NCBI RefSeq assembly: GCF_003315035.1 | Contig: NZ_QNRE01000010.1 | Coordinates: forward strand, 1 to 64,000 | Reading direction: 5' to 3' | Origin: Nocardia puris | GTDB lineage: Bacteria > Actinomycetota > Actinomycetes > Mycobacteriales > Mycobacteriaceae | DNA length: 64,000 nt | Program-made: the position numbers and the translations under genes | The notes under the pieces: generated by a model | Seen by the model: the letters and a program-made list of their open reading frames with translations, nothing else | Told to the model about the DNA's origin: nothing | Database searches by the model: none | Shown: positions 27,989 to 36,366 of the stretch, piece by piece | Numbering within the stretch: the stretch's first letter is position 1 | Layout of the letters: the number at the start of each line of letters is the position of its first letter

Positions 27989-28894
27989 CTACCTCGTGAC
28001 GTCGTCGGATTGCTCCCGCTTACCGCCCGGCCTGCGCAGCCGCAGCCGGGCGGTGGACCCGCGCGCACCGGACCGCACCGCCGGACGACGCCGCTGCGCC
28101 CGCCGCTGGGCGCGGCGCTCGGCGGGCTTGTGCTGCCAGGTCTCCGGACGGGCCGCGACCCAGCGCTGCGAATGCCAGGCGAACGGGATGTGCGCCAGGT
28201 ACAGCGCGACCAGGACGAGCAGCAGGACGATCGGGTAGGTCACCAGCAGCGCGGCCGCCAGCGCGACCAGCACCAGCAGGCCCGCGGCCGCCTGCGGCGC
28301 CACCGACACCGACTTCATGGCCAGCGTCGGGATGGTGCTCACGCACAGCGCCGCCGCGAACACCGTCCACGCCGCCACCTCGTAGAACCCGACCCACCAG
28401 CCGTCGCCGAACTGCACGTACAGCGCGATCGGCACCAGCGCGATCAGCGCGCCCGCGGGCGCGGGCACGCCGACGAAGTACTCGCGCGCCCAGTCCGGGC
28501 GGGTGTCGTCGTCGAGCAGGGTGTTGAACCGGGCCAGCCGCAGCACGATGCTCACCGCGAACAACAGCGCGATGATCCAGCCCGCGCTGTTCTCGTCGAG
28601 CAGCGTGACGTAGAGGACCAGCGCGGGCGCCACACCGAAGGAGATCGCGTCGGACAGCGAGTCCAGTTCGGCGCCCATCTTGGTGGTGGCGTCGAGCATG
28701 CGCGCCAGCCTGCCGTCGAGGGTGTCGAGCACCGCGGCCGCGCCGACCATGGCCAGCGTCAGGTCGAGCCTGCCGTCGAGGGCGAACTTCACCGCCGAGA
28801 GTCCCGCGCACAGCGCGAGGATCGTCACGATGCTCGGGAGCAACCGGACGCTGCGTCGCCTGCGCCGCTGCGCGGGCACAGCGGCTTCCATCAT
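27989..28894 (-). CDS. pssA: CDP-diacylglycerol--serine O-phosphatidyltransferase
   Basis: 301-aa polytopic membrane enzyme making phosphatidylserine from CDP-diacylglycerol and serine. The start is the first of two Mets at 28894, overlapping the psd stop by 4 bp (ATGA), so the two genes are translationally coupled. The CDP-alcohol phosphotransferase signature DG-x2-AR-x8-G-x3-D-x3-D is present as DGRLAR...GAELDSLSD near residue 60-80. About seven hydrophobic helices follow. The C-terminus is a long Arg-rich tail (RRAQRRAQRRR) rather than membrane. It matches the psd-pssA order of mycobacteria (Rv0437c-Rv0436c). Confidence 0.93.
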   Translation of the reverse strand: MMEAAVPAQRRRRRSVRLLPSIVTILALCAGLSAVKFALDGRLDLTLAMVGAAAVLDTLDGRLARMLDATTKMGAELDSLSDAISFGVAPALVLYVTLLDENSAGWIIALLFAVSIVLRLARFNTLLDDDTRPDWAREYFVGVPAPAGALIALVPIALYVQFGDGWWVGFYEVAAWTVFAAALCVSTIPTLAMKSVSVAPQAAAGLLVLVALAAALLVTYPIVLLLVLVALYLAHIPFAWHSQRWVAARPETWQHKPAERRAQRRAQRRRPAVRSGARGSTARLRLRRPGGKREQSDDVTR

Positions 28895-29604
28895 GACAAC
28901 TCGGCCAGGACGGTCTCGCCGCCTATGGTGCGCTGGCCCGGCTGGACCAGCAGTTCGGTGCCCGCCGGGAAGTAGGTGTCCACGCGCGAGCCGAAGCGGA
29001 TCAGCCCGTAGGTGTCGCCGATGGTGACCTTGTCGCCCACCACGGCGTCGCACACGATGCGGCGGGCGAGCAGACCGGCGATCTGGACGACCACCAGGCG
29101 CCTGCCGTCGGCGAGTTCGAGCACGAGGCTGGTGCGCTCGTTGACCGTGCTGGCCTCGGGCAGATCGGCCGAGCGGAACTGGCCGTCCTGGTGGCGCACG
29201 TCGACGACGGTGCCGGAGAACGGGATGCGCTGCACGTGCACGTCCAGCACGGACAGGAAGATGCTGACCCGGGGCAGCGGCTGCTCGCCCAGGCCGAGTT
29301 CGGCGGGCGGCACCGCGGTGTCGACGAGCGCGATCTCGCCGTCGGCGGGCGCGACGACCACGCCGGCGCGGTTCGGGGGCACCCGGTTCGGGTGGCGGAA
29401 GAAGGTGGCGCAGGCCGCCGCGGCGACCAGGCCGGTCCGGCGGACCCACTTGCGTTTGCCGCCGAGCACGGCGACGGCCAGCGGCGCGGCGACGAACGGC
29501 AGCCCGGCGGGGTGCAGCGGCGGAATGGTGCTGCGGACCAGATCGATGACATGCCCGATTCCGGTGGTCTCGGGCGTGCCGGGCGGGGTGGGACGGCGTG
29601 CCAC
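28891..29604 (-). CDS. psd: phosphatidylserine decarboxylase proenzyme
   Basis: 237-aa pyruvoyl enzyme converting phosphatidylserine to phosphatidylethanolamine at the membrane. The start is taken at GTG 29604 (VARRPTPPG), which has AGAGGAG just upstream; an in-frame ATG at 29673 is less likely. Two hydrophobic stretches lie near the N-terminus (PLAVAVLG, LVAAAACATFF). FRHPNRVPPNRAGVVVAPADG is characteristic, and the self-cleavage site is the Gly-Ser of IRFGSRVDTYFP (about residue 201), which generates the pyruvoyl group. The short form without a long N-terminal extension is normal in actinobacteria. First gene of the psd-pssA operon. Confidence 0.94.
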   Translation of the reverse strand: MARRPTPPGTPETTGIGHVIDLVRSTIPPLHPAGLPFVAAPLAVAVLGGKRKWVRRTGLVAAAACATFFRHPNRVPPNRAGVVVAPADGEIALVDTAVPPAELGLGEQPLPRVSIFLSVLDVHVQRIPFSGTVVDVRHQDGQFRSADLPEASTVNERTSLVLELADGRRLVVVQIAGLLARRIVCDAVVGDKVTIGDTYGLIRFGSRVDTYFPAGTELLVQPGQRTIGGETVLAELS

Positions 29605-29712
29605 AGGCTCCTCTTTCGTGCTGGTTCGTGGTCGGTTACGCCACTCCACGATAGGTCCGGCGTAAGCGATCACACACTACGGGAAAGGAGCCCGTGGCAC
29701 GCGGGTCAGCCG

Positions 29713-29979
29713 TCAGGCCCTGCGGCCGGTCACCAGCTTGACCAGGAACAGCAAAATCACAGCGCCGCCGAGGCAGGTGAAGAAGCTGAACCACAGGCCG
29801 CCGCCCTCGACGTCCACGCCGAGCAACTTCAGCAGGAAGCCACCGAGCAGGCCGCCGATCACGCCGACCACGATGTTCAGCACGATCCCCTGCTGAGCAT
29901 CCGTTTTCATGAACTTGCTGGCGATCCATCCGGCGAGGCCGCCGATGATGATCCAGCCGATGATCCCGAGACCGAGCAT
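29713..29979 (-). CDS. GlsB/YeaQ/YmgE-family membrane protein
   Basis: 88-aa integral membrane protein of the transglycosylase-associated (GlsB/YeaQ) family. It has three hydrophobic segments rich in glycine: IIGWIIIGGLAGWIASKFMK, NIVVGVIGGLLGGFLLKLLG and a C-terminal LGGAVILLFLVKLVTG. These small stress-response proteins are widespread, and their mechanism is unknown. Start at the ATG of MLGLGIIGW, preceded by GAGGAAT. Single gene between psd and fabH. Confidence 0.9.
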   Translation of the reverse strand: MLGLGIIGWIIIGGLAGWIASKFMKTDAQQGIVLNIVVGVIGGLLGGFLLKLLGVDVEGGGLWFSFFTCLGGAVILLFLVKLVTGRRA

Positions 29980-30092
29980 TGATTCCTCGCATCACTAGTT
30001 GGGGGCGCGCCGAACAGCAATCGATGCGCTATCCGCAGGTATACCCGGGAAAAGTGACCATACGCACGCCCGCCACGCCGCTGCGAGCTAAT

Positions 30093-30107
30093 ATGAGGGG
30101 GCCTCAT
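30093..30107. promoter_or_regulatory. short palindrome upstream of fabH
   Basis: ATGAGG-GGG-CCTCAT, a small perfect inverted repeat 69 bp before the fabH-like start, in its leader or promoter. It may be an operator; nothing identifies the factor. Confidence 0.3.
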
Positions 30108-30175
30108 GTCTACGCTCACGTAGCTTCGCCGGGCCTCCCCGGCCGGCAGCGCCGCAGGTTATTAGGAGACGCATC

Positions 30176-31204
30176 ATGTCTGCTCGACTCGCCCAAACCA
30201 TCGGGGCAGAGCACACCGCGATCCTCGGGCTCGGCGTTTATCGCCCCGCCCGGGTGGTCACCAACGACGAAGTGGCGGGTCCGATCGACTCGAGTGACGA
30301 GTGGATCCGGACCAGGTCGGGCATCAAGACCCGCCGATTCGCCGCCGAGGACGAGACGATCCAGAGCATGAGCGTGGCCGCCTCGCGCGGCGCCCTGGCC
30401 TCGGCGGGGGTGGACGTCGACCAGGTCGACTGCGTCATCGTCGCGACCTCCACGCACCTGCTGCTCACGCCCGCCGCCGCTCCGCGCATCGCCACCGAGC
30501 TGGGCATGACCGGGGCCGCCGCCTTCGACATCTCCGCAGGTTGTGCCGGGTTCTGCCACGCCCTGGCGCTGGCCTCGGACCTGGTGCGCGCGGGCACCTC
30601 GAAGAACGTGCTGGTGATCGGTGTCGAGAAGCTGACCGACACCATCAACATGACCGACCGCTCCACGGCGTTCCTTTTCGCCGACGGCGCGGGCGCGGTG
30701 GTGGTCGGCCCGTCCGACGAGCCGGGCATCGGCCCCACGGTGTGGGGATCGGACGGCACCCAGCACCACGCCATCCGCCAGGACAAGGACTGGATGGAGT
30801 TCTTCGCCGAGATCGAGGAGAAGGGCCTCGACGCCGTGCGGCCCTACCTGACCATGGAGGGCACGGCCGTGTTCCGCTGGGCCGCGCACTCGCTGGAGAA
30901 AGTGTGCCGCGACGCGATCGACCGCGCGGGACTGGCCACCGAGGACATCCAGGCGATGATCCCGCACCAGGCCAACGGCCGCATCATCGAGATCATGGCC
31001 CGCGTGCTCAAGCTCTCCGAGGACTGCGCGCTGGCCAACGACATCGAGGAGACCGGCAACACCTCCGCCGCGTCGGTGCCGCTGGCCATGGAGGCGCTGC
31101 TGCGCAAGGGCGAGTCCAAGCCCGGCGACACCGCGCTGCTCATCGCGTTCGGCGCCGGGCTCTCCTATGCCGCGCAAGTGGTGACGATGCCGAACTGGGC
31201 CTGA
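30176..31204 (+). CDS. fabH: 3-oxoacyl-ACP synthase III (ketoacyl synthase, FabH family)
   Basis: 342-aa thiolase-fold condensing enzyme that starts fatty-acid or related chain synthesis from an acyl-CoA primer and malonyl-ACP. The catalytic triad is complete: Cys123 in SAGCAGF, His264 in IPHQANGR, Asn295 in GNTSAAS. The N-terminus has the usual ILGLGVYRPARVVTN and SSDEWIRTRSGI. A good ribosome-binding site (TTAGGAGACGC) precedes the ATG. There are no other fatty-acid genes beside it, so its primer preference (FAS-II starter or a secondary pathway) cannot be told from the sequence. Confidence 0.92.
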   Translation: MSARLAQTIGAEHTAILGLGVYRPARVVTNDEVAGPIDSSDEWIRTRSGIKTRRFAAEDETIQSMSVAASRGALASAGVDVDQVDCVIVATSTHLLLTPAAAPRIATELGMTGAAAFDISAGCAGFCHALALASDLVRAGTSKNVLVIGVEKLTDTINMTDRSTAFLFADGAGAVVVGPSDEPGIGPTVWGSDGTQHHAIRQDKDWMEFFAEIEEKGLDAVRPYLTMEGTAVFRWAAHSLEKVCRDAIDRAGLATEDIQAMIPHQANGRIIEIMARVLKLSEDCALANDIEETGNTSAASVPLAMEALLRKGESKPGDTALLIAFGAGLSYAAQVVTMPNWA

Positions 31205-31213
31205 CGACCCCAA

Positions 31214-31252
31214 CCCGGTTCGGCCTGCCGCGCGCTGCCGGGCCGAACCGGG
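31214..31252. terminator. terminator between convergent fabH and SIMPL genes
   Basis: 12-bp stem CCCGGTTCGGCC at 31214-31225 paired with GGCCGAACCGGG at 31241-31252, lying 10 bp after the fabH stop and just before the end of the convergent lipoprotein gene. Probably bidirectional. Confidence 0.65.
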
Positions 31253-31256
31253 AAGG

Positions 31257-31946
31257 TCAGCCCAGGCCCCAGGTGACCGTGACGGTGAACGTCACCGTCC
31301 GGGTGCCGGGTTCCAGCGCGAACGAGTCGGCGGCGGCGCCGCGTTCCGGGCGGACCGGATCGCCGCTGGTCGATTCGGTGATCGTGATGACGTCCTTCAG
31401 ATCGTCCCCGGAGAGGTCGGCGTACTGCTGGGCCCGCGCCCGCGCGTCCTCGAAGGCGCGGGTGCGGGCGTCGGCGAGCAGCTGCGAATCGTCGTCCAGA
31501 TCGAAGGAGACCGAGCGCAGCCGGGTCTCGTCGCCGCCCGCCGCCACCGCGGCGTCCAGCACGGCCGAGGCCTTCGGCAGATCGCGCACCACCACGCGCA
31601 CCGAGTTGGCCGCGCGGTAGCCGGTGACGGTGCGGCCGTCGCCGTCCGGGGCGTAGACCGGGGTGATGGTGACGTCGGTGGTGGTGATGTCCTCGCGGGG
31701 GACGCCCGCCGCGACCACCGCGTCGGTCATCGCGCTCGCGCGCTCGTTCGCGCGGCCGATCGCGGTGGACACGTTGTCGGCGGTGACTTCCACACCGAGA
31801 TCGGCGGTGAGGATGTCGGGGGCGCCGCGCACCTCACCGGTGCCGACGACGGTGACCTCACGGGCGGGCGAATCCGAGGAACCGCAGCCGGTGAGCAGGA
31901 CGGCCAGCGCGGCGGCGGCCGCGGCGCAGGGGATCGAAGGTCGCAT
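31257..31946 (-). CDS. SIMPL-domain lipoprotein
   Basis: 229-aa lipoprotein from the Met of MRPSIPCAAAA (31946); upstream in-frame sequence to 32012 is not signal-like and overlaps the neighbouring stop. Lipobox LLTGC puts the acylated Cys at about residue 21. The mature region is a SIMPL (DUF541) domain: VTVVGTGEVRGAPDI, VTADNVSTAIGRANERASAMTDAV and the C-terminal FEDARARAQQYADLSG. The family forms periplasmic or surface proteins of unclear function. It lies 62 bp from the SRPBCC gene in the same direction, possibly in one unit. Confidence 0.87.
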   Translation of the reverse strand: MRPSIPCAAAAAALAVLLTGCGSSDSPAREVTVVGTGEVRGAPDILTADLGVEVTADNVSTAIGRANERASAMTDAVVAAGVPREDITTTDVTITPVYAPDGDGRTVTGYRAANSVRVVVRDLPKASAVLDAAVAAGGDETRLRSVSFDLDDDSQLLADARTRAFEDARARAQQYADLSGDDLKDVITITESTSGDPVRPERGAAADSFALEPGTRTVTFTVTVTWGLG

Positions 31947-32008
31947 GACCGGCAACCTACGCACCGCGGGCGTCGTCCGGCGGGCGAACACGCCGGACGA
32001 CCCGCCGC

Positions 32009-32470
32009 TCACCCCTCGGCGGCGACCTTGATCTTGGCCAGCGTCTCGTTCATCCCGCGCACCAAGTTGTCCTCGAACGCGGGCTCCCCGCCGAGCACCA
32101 CATCGATGACCTTGCGGACCACGGGGTTCACGCCTTGGGGCACCGACCGGCGCTCGGTGAGCTTGGTGCCGGTGGCGGTGGGCTCGAGCAGGTAGCTCCA
32201 GACGGTGAAGTTCTCGTTCATGCGGAACGCGAACTCGCGGTTGGGCTCCAGGCGCACGATGCGGGAGGTGGTCGGCCAGCGCTTCCAGCCGTCCTTGTTG
32301 AGGTTGACCGTCCAGGTGCCCACCTTCACCGAACCCAGCGGCTGCATCCGGACCGTCATGGGACTGAATTCGGGCATCCGCTTCAGGTCGGAGACGATCG
32401 CCCAGACCCGCTCCGGGGGCGCGGCGATATCGATGGTCGCTTCGAGATTGTTCGGCAACACTGCCTCCAT
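32009..32470 (-). CDS. SRPBCC-family (START-like) protein
   Basis: 153-aa protein of the polyketide-cyclase/START-like superfamily, with a hydrophobic-ligand cavity fold. It begins LEATIDIAAPPERVWAIVSDLKRMPEFSP, the typical first strand and helix. MQPLGSVKVGTWT and FRMNENFTVWSYLLEPTATGTKLTERR follow. The Met at 32470 is used; a Met at 32512 would add 14 residues and may be a leaderless start. No partner or ligand can be named. It is divergent from a small gene at 32643. Confidence 0.78.
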   Translation of the reverse strand: MEAVLPNNLEATIDIAAPPERVWAIVSDLKRMPEFSPMTVRMQPLGSVKVGTWTVNLNKDGWKRWPTTSRIVRLEPNREFAFRMNENFTVWSYLLEPTATGTKLTERRSVPQGVNPVVRKVIDVVLGGEPAFEDNLVRGMNETLAKIKVAAEG

Positions 32471-32642
32471 GGTGCGGCCCGGTCGTCCGAGCTGGTGGGT
32501 ACGACCAGCCATCCTATCGGTGTCCGGGACAGCAATCTCGGTCACATTCGGCAAATATTCCTTGGCACCCTCCGTAATACGGCGCGCACAATGACGGATA
32601 GACGAAGCAGTAGGCGATATCCGTTCGGTGAGGTGATCGGCC

Positions 32643-32837
32643 GTGAAACTTCGCTCGTTCTTACATCGGCGGCAGCCGGGCAAGGTCCCGCTGCTACCCT
32701 CCCTCGGACCCGACGACGGGCAACCGGTCCACGGCGCGGCCACGCGCCGCGCGCCGCGGGCGTTCGCCCAGGAAGAACGCCTGGAGCGGCTGCTCACCCC
32801 GTCGGAACTGGAATTGGTGCGCGAGCACAAGGTCTGA
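32643..32837 (+). CDS. small basic protein, 64 aa, not recognised
   Basis: Starts at GTG 32643 and ends 117 bp before the response-regulator fusion. It is Arg/Leu-rich, with a charged C-terminal helix (EERLERLLTPSELELVREHKV). It has no signal peptide, and only a weak GAGG lies upstream. Codon use is consistent with the region. It might be a true small gene ahead of the signalling cluster or a chance frame. Confidence 0.4.
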   Translation: MKLRSFLHRRQPGKVPLLPSLGPDDGQPVHGAATRRAPRAFAQEERLERLLTPSELELVREHKV

Positions 32838-32954
32838 CCTGCGCCGACATAGGTGCGACGGAGTCCGGCGCGGTCCGGACGCGGGGGTCGGGGTGACGGG
32901 GGCCGGGGGAATACATCGGCGACATCGGGGCCGCCGAAGCGACATACTCGTGGG

Positions 32955-34622
32955 GTGACTGCACCCGCTGCTACGAAGCCGGCGATTCTGAGCGTGGACG
33001 ACGATCCGGGCGTCTCGCGCGCGGTCGTGCGCGACTTGCGCCGCCGGTACGGCGCCGACTACCGGATTCTGCGGGCGGAATCCGGCCCGCAGGCGCTCGA
33101 CGCGCTGCGCGAGATGAAACTGCGCGGACAACAGGTCGCGGTGCTCATCGCGGACTATCGCATGCCCGGGATGGACGGCATCGAGTTCCTCGAGCAGGCC
33201 ATGGACCTGCATCCGTACGCGCGCCGCGTCCTGCTCACCGCCTACGCCGACACCGACGCCGCGATCGACGCGATCAACGTGGTGGATCTCGACCACTATC
33301 TGCTCAAGCCGTGGGACCCGCCGGAGGAGAAGCTGTACCCGGTGCTGGACGGACTGCTGGAGGCGTGGCGAAGCAGCGAGCACCGGCCGGTCACCGAGAC
33401 CAAGGTGGTGGGCAACCGGTGGTCGCCGCGCTCCTCGCAGGTGCGCGAGTTCCTGGCCCGCAACCAGTTGCCCTACCGCTGGTACCTGGCCGATGAGCCG
33501 GAGGGCGCGCGGCTGCTGGAGGCGGCGGGCGCCGACCCGGAGCGATGTCCGGTGGTGATCACCTCCGAGGGCGAGGCGCTGGTGCAGCCCAGCGACAGCC
33601 TGCTGGCCGAGAGCGTGGGCCTGACGGTGAATCCGGCGGGCGATTTCTACGATCTGATCGTCGTGGGCGGCGGCCCCGCCGGACTGGGCGCGGCGGTGTA
33701 CGGCGCGTCGGAGGGCCTGCGGACCGTGCTGGTCGAGCGCACCGCCACCGGCGGGCAGGCCGGGCAGAGTTCGCGCATCGAGAACTATCTGGGTTTTCCC
33801 GACGGACTGTCCGGCGCGCAGCTGGCCGACCGGGCCCGCCGCCAGGCCGCGAAGTTCGGTGCCGAGGTCATCACCACCCGCGAGGTGGTGGGACTGGAGG
33901 TGAACGGGTCGGCACGCACGGTGCGCTTCGCCGACGGCGGACGGCTGTGCGGGCACACCGTCATCATCGCGACGGGCGTGGACTACCGGCGTCATCCGGC
34001 GCCCGGTGTGGACGAATTCACCGGGCGCGGTGTGTATTACGGCTCGGCGATGACCGAGGCGTCCGAATGCGCCGGCCACGAGGTGTACATCGTGGGCGGG
34101 GCCAACTCGGCCGGGCAGGCGGCGGTCTTCCTCTCCCGCAACGCGCGCACGGTGCATTTGGTGGTGCGCGGCGATTCGCTGGAGAGGTCGATGTCGCACT
34201 ATCTGATTCAGCAGATCGAGCAGATCCCCACCATAGTGGTGCACACCAACACCGAGGTCACAGCCGCGCACGGCGACGAGCATCTGGGCCATATCGTGTT
34301 GCGCGACAACGTCTCCGGTACCGAAGAGAAGGCCGAGGCCGAGCGGCTGTTCCTCTTCATCGGCGCGGCCCCGCAGACCGACTGGCTCGACGGCGTGGTC
34401 AAGCGCGACGAAGCCGGTTACGTCCTGGCCGGGCCCGACCTGATGGTGGAGGGCGCGCGCCCGGCCGGCTGGGAGCTGCCGCGCCCGCCGCACCACCTGG
34501 AGACCAGCGTGCCCGGGGTGTTCGTGGCCGGCGACGTGCACGCCGAATCCGCCAAACGCGTGGCCTCCGCGGTCGGTGAGGGGGCCATGGCCGTCATGCT
34601 CGTCCACCGCTACCTGGCCTGA
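32955..34622 (+). CDS. response regulator fused to degenerate glutaredoxin-like and thioredoxin-reductase-like domains
   Basis: 555 aa from GTG 32955, probably leaderless (CATACT at 32943-32948 in the -10 position). Domain order: a receiver domain (about 8-125, phospho-acceptor Asp67 in LIADYRMPG); a glutaredoxin-like domain (about 150-225) in which the CPYC-type active site reads SPRS; then a thioredoxin-reductase-like flavoprotein (FAD motif VVGGGPAGLGAA near 236, TGGQAGQSSRIENYLGFP, second motif IVGGANSAGQAAV). The TrxR redox motif CxxC is missing; that position reads GSAMTEASEC with a single Cys. It therefore is probably not a classical thioredoxin reductase. It is followed 12 bp on by its likely kinase. 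Confidence 0.85.
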   Translation: MTAPAATKPAILSVDDDPGVSRAVVRDLRRRYGADYRILRAESGPQALDALREMKLRGQQVAVLIADYRMPGMDGIEFLEQAMDLHPYARRVLLTAYADTDAAIDAINVVDLDHYLLKPWDPPEEKLYPVLDGLLEAWRSSEHRPVTETKVVGNRWSPRSSQVREFLARNQLPYRWYLADEPEGARLLEAAGADPERCPVVITSEGEALVQPSDSLLAESVGLTVNPAGDFYDLIVVGGGPAGLGAAVYGASEGLRTVLVERTATGGQAGQSSRIENYLGFPDGLSGAQLADRARRQAAKFGAEVITTREVVGLEVNGSARTVRFADGGRLCGHTVIIATGVDYRRHPAPGVDEFTGRGVYYGSAMTEASECAGHEVYIVGGANSAGQAAVFLSRNARTVHLVVRGDSLERSMSHYLIQQIEQIPTIVVHTNTEVTAAHGDEHLGHIVLRDNVSGTEEKAEAERLFLFIGAAPQTDWLDGVVKRDEAGYVLAGPDLMVEGARPAGWELPRPPHHLETSVPGVFVAGDVHAESAKRVASAVGEGAMAVMLVHRYLA

Positions 34623-34634
34623 TCGGAGACGCCG

Positions 34635-36119
34635 ATGTCCGAGGAAACCGCCACGCGCACCACGCATCTGGTCTGCGATCCGGAAGAGCTGCGCCGGATG
34701 TTCCTGTTCGAGAAGCTGAACGACGAGCAGCTGGCCCGGCTCTGCGCGGAGGGCCGCATCGAGTACATCGAACCGGGACCGGTGTACCGGGAGGGCGATC
34801 CGGCGACCTGCTTCTACGTGCTGATGGACGGCGAGGTGCGCCTGACGAAGTTGTCCGGCGGCACCGAGATCGAGCTGACGCGCACCGATCACACCGGCTC
34901 CTACGCCGGCGCGTGGACCGCCTACCTGGGCGACAAGGCCGAGCAGAACTACTCGGGGTCGATGTACGTCACCCGCAAGTCGCGGTTCTACGTGCTGGAT
35001 GCGGGCGCCTTCTCCGGCATGATGCACGACTGGTTCCCGATGGCCGTGCACCTGCTCGAGGGCGCGTTCTTCGGCAACCGCAGCGCCCACGAGCGGGTGG
35101 CCGAACGGGAGCGGCTGCTCGCGCTGGGTTCGCTGTCGGCGGGCCTGACCCACGAGCTGAACAACCCGGCCGCCGCCGCGGTGCGCGCCACCTCGGGCCT
35201 GCGCGAACGCGTCGCCGGGATGCGGCACAAGCTGGCGATGATGGCCGACGGACGCTTCCAGCCCGACATGCTGCTGACGCTGGTGCGGTTGCAGGAGGAG
35301 GCGGCCGCGCAGGTCGCCAAGGCCCCCGAGCTGACGCCGATGGAGGCCGCCGACCGCGAGGACGCCGTGGGCGACTGGCTCGAGCAGCACGACATCGCCG
35401 ACGGCTGGGCGCTGGCGCCGAACTTCGTGCAGGCCGGCCTCGACGTGGACTGGCTGGAACGGGTGCAGGGCACGCTGGAGGGCTGTCCGGAGAAGGTGTT
35501 CGAGGGCGCGGTGCGCTGGCTCAACTACACCATCGAGACCGAGCTGCTGATGAACGAGATCGCCGACTCCACCACCAGGATCTCCACGCTGGTGGACGCG
35601 GCCAAGCAGTATTCGCAGATGGACCGGGCCCCGTTCCAGGTGGTGGATCTGCACGAGCTGCTCGACAGCACACTGGTGATGCTCAACCGCAAGCTCGGCG
35701 AGGGCGTGCGGGTGGTGAAGGAGTACGACCGCACCCTGCCGCCGGTGCCCTGCTACGCCGCCGAGCTGAACCAGGTGTGGACCAACCTGATCGACAACGC
35801 CGTCTACGCCATGCGCGGCGAGGGCACCCTGACCCTGCGCACCGGCCGCGACGACGACTGCGCGTTCGTCGAGATCGGCGACACCGGCCCCGGCATCCCC
35901 GAGGACATCCGCCGTCGCATCTTCGAACCGTTCTTCACCACCAAACCCGTCGGCGAAGGCACCGGCCTCGGCCTCGACATCTCCTTCCGCATCGTGGTCA
36001 ACAAACACGACGGCGACATCCGCGTCGACTCCGAACCGGGCAACACCCGCTTCACCGTCCGCATCCCCCTCCAGAGACGCAACGAGTCCGAACAACCATT
36101 GAGCCCCCCGAACCCATGA
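34635..36119 (+). CDS. sensor histidine kinase with N-terminal cyclic-nucleotide-binding domain
   Basis: 494-aa soluble kinase, 12 bp after the response-regulator fusion and surely co-transcribed. A cNMP-binding (CRP-like) barrel occupies about residues 20-140 (MFLFEKLNDEQLARL, REGDPATCFYVLMDGEVRL). The phospho-accepting His173 is in GLTHELNNPAAAAVRA, and the long dimerisation helices follow. The ATPase part has an N-box NQVWTNLIDNAVYAM, G1 DTGPGIP, F-box FEPFFTTKP and G2 GEGTGLGLDIS. No membrane segments are present, so it senses a cytoplasmic signal, perhaps a cyclic nucleotide or redox cue. The adjacent receiver domain is the obvious partner. Confidence 0.9.
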   Translation: MSEETATRTTHLVCDPEELRRMFLFEKLNDEQLARLCAEGRIEYIEPGPVYREGDPATCFYVLMDGEVRLTKLSGGTEIELTRTDHTGSYAGAWTAYLGDKAEQNYSGSMYVTRKSRFYVLDAGAFSGMMHDWFPMAVHLLEGAFFGNRSAHERVAERERLLALGSLSAGLTHELNNPAAAAVRATSGLRERVAGMRHKLAMMADGRFQPDMLLTLVRLQEEAAAQVAKAPELTPMEAADREDAVGDWLEQHDIADGWALAPNFVQAGLDVDWLERVQGTLEGCPEKVFEGAVRWLNYTIETELLMNEIADSTTRISTLVDAAKQYSQMDRAPFQVVDLHELLDSTLVMLNRKLGEGVRVVKEYDRTLPPVPCYAAELNQVWTNLIDNAVYAMRGEGTLTLRTGRDDDCAFVEIGDTGPGIPEDIRRRIFEPFFTTKPVGEGTGLGLDISFRIVVNKHDGDIRVDSEPGNTRFTVRIPLQRRNESEQPLSPPNP

Positions 36120-36132
36120 GCGCCTACGCACG

Positions 36133-36299
36133 ATCCGCACTCTCCCAGCCACCTCGGGGAGGGAGCCCGACGACCGACCGTTCGCGGCCGTCTCGCGTCC
36201 CAGCGCTCGAAGCGCATGCGCGCAGCGCGAGTCTCGAGCGCTGGGACGCGAGACAGGAAGGGCCGCGAACACGCGCGCCCCGGCGCGCCAACAACACAG
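36133..36299. repeat. hairpin-containing dispersed repeat, copy 1
   Basis: 167-bp sequence nearly identical to 36844-37010. It contains a perfect 21-bp inverted repeat (36190-36210 with 36234-36254), extended by GCGGCC/GGCCGC outside. The core half-arm reads CCCAGCGCTCGA. It begins 13 bp after the kinase gene stop and ends 67 bp before the zinc-finger gene. It has no coding capacity of note. Possibly a MITE- or REP-like element, or a processing hairpin. Confidence 0.85.
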
Positions 36300-36366
36300 C
36301 GCCGTAAACCCGCTTCAACCCGCCAAAGCATCAACAGAATGCGCCAACCACCCAGGAGGTCACACG

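Noticed and set aside
32694..36272. Very long open frame (about 1190 codons) on the minus strand
   Set aside because: Antisense to the response-regulator fusion and kinase genes, whose products have clear domains. In GC-rich DNA, opposite-strand frames stay open by codon bias; the product shows His/Arg-rich low-quality sequence without any family motif.
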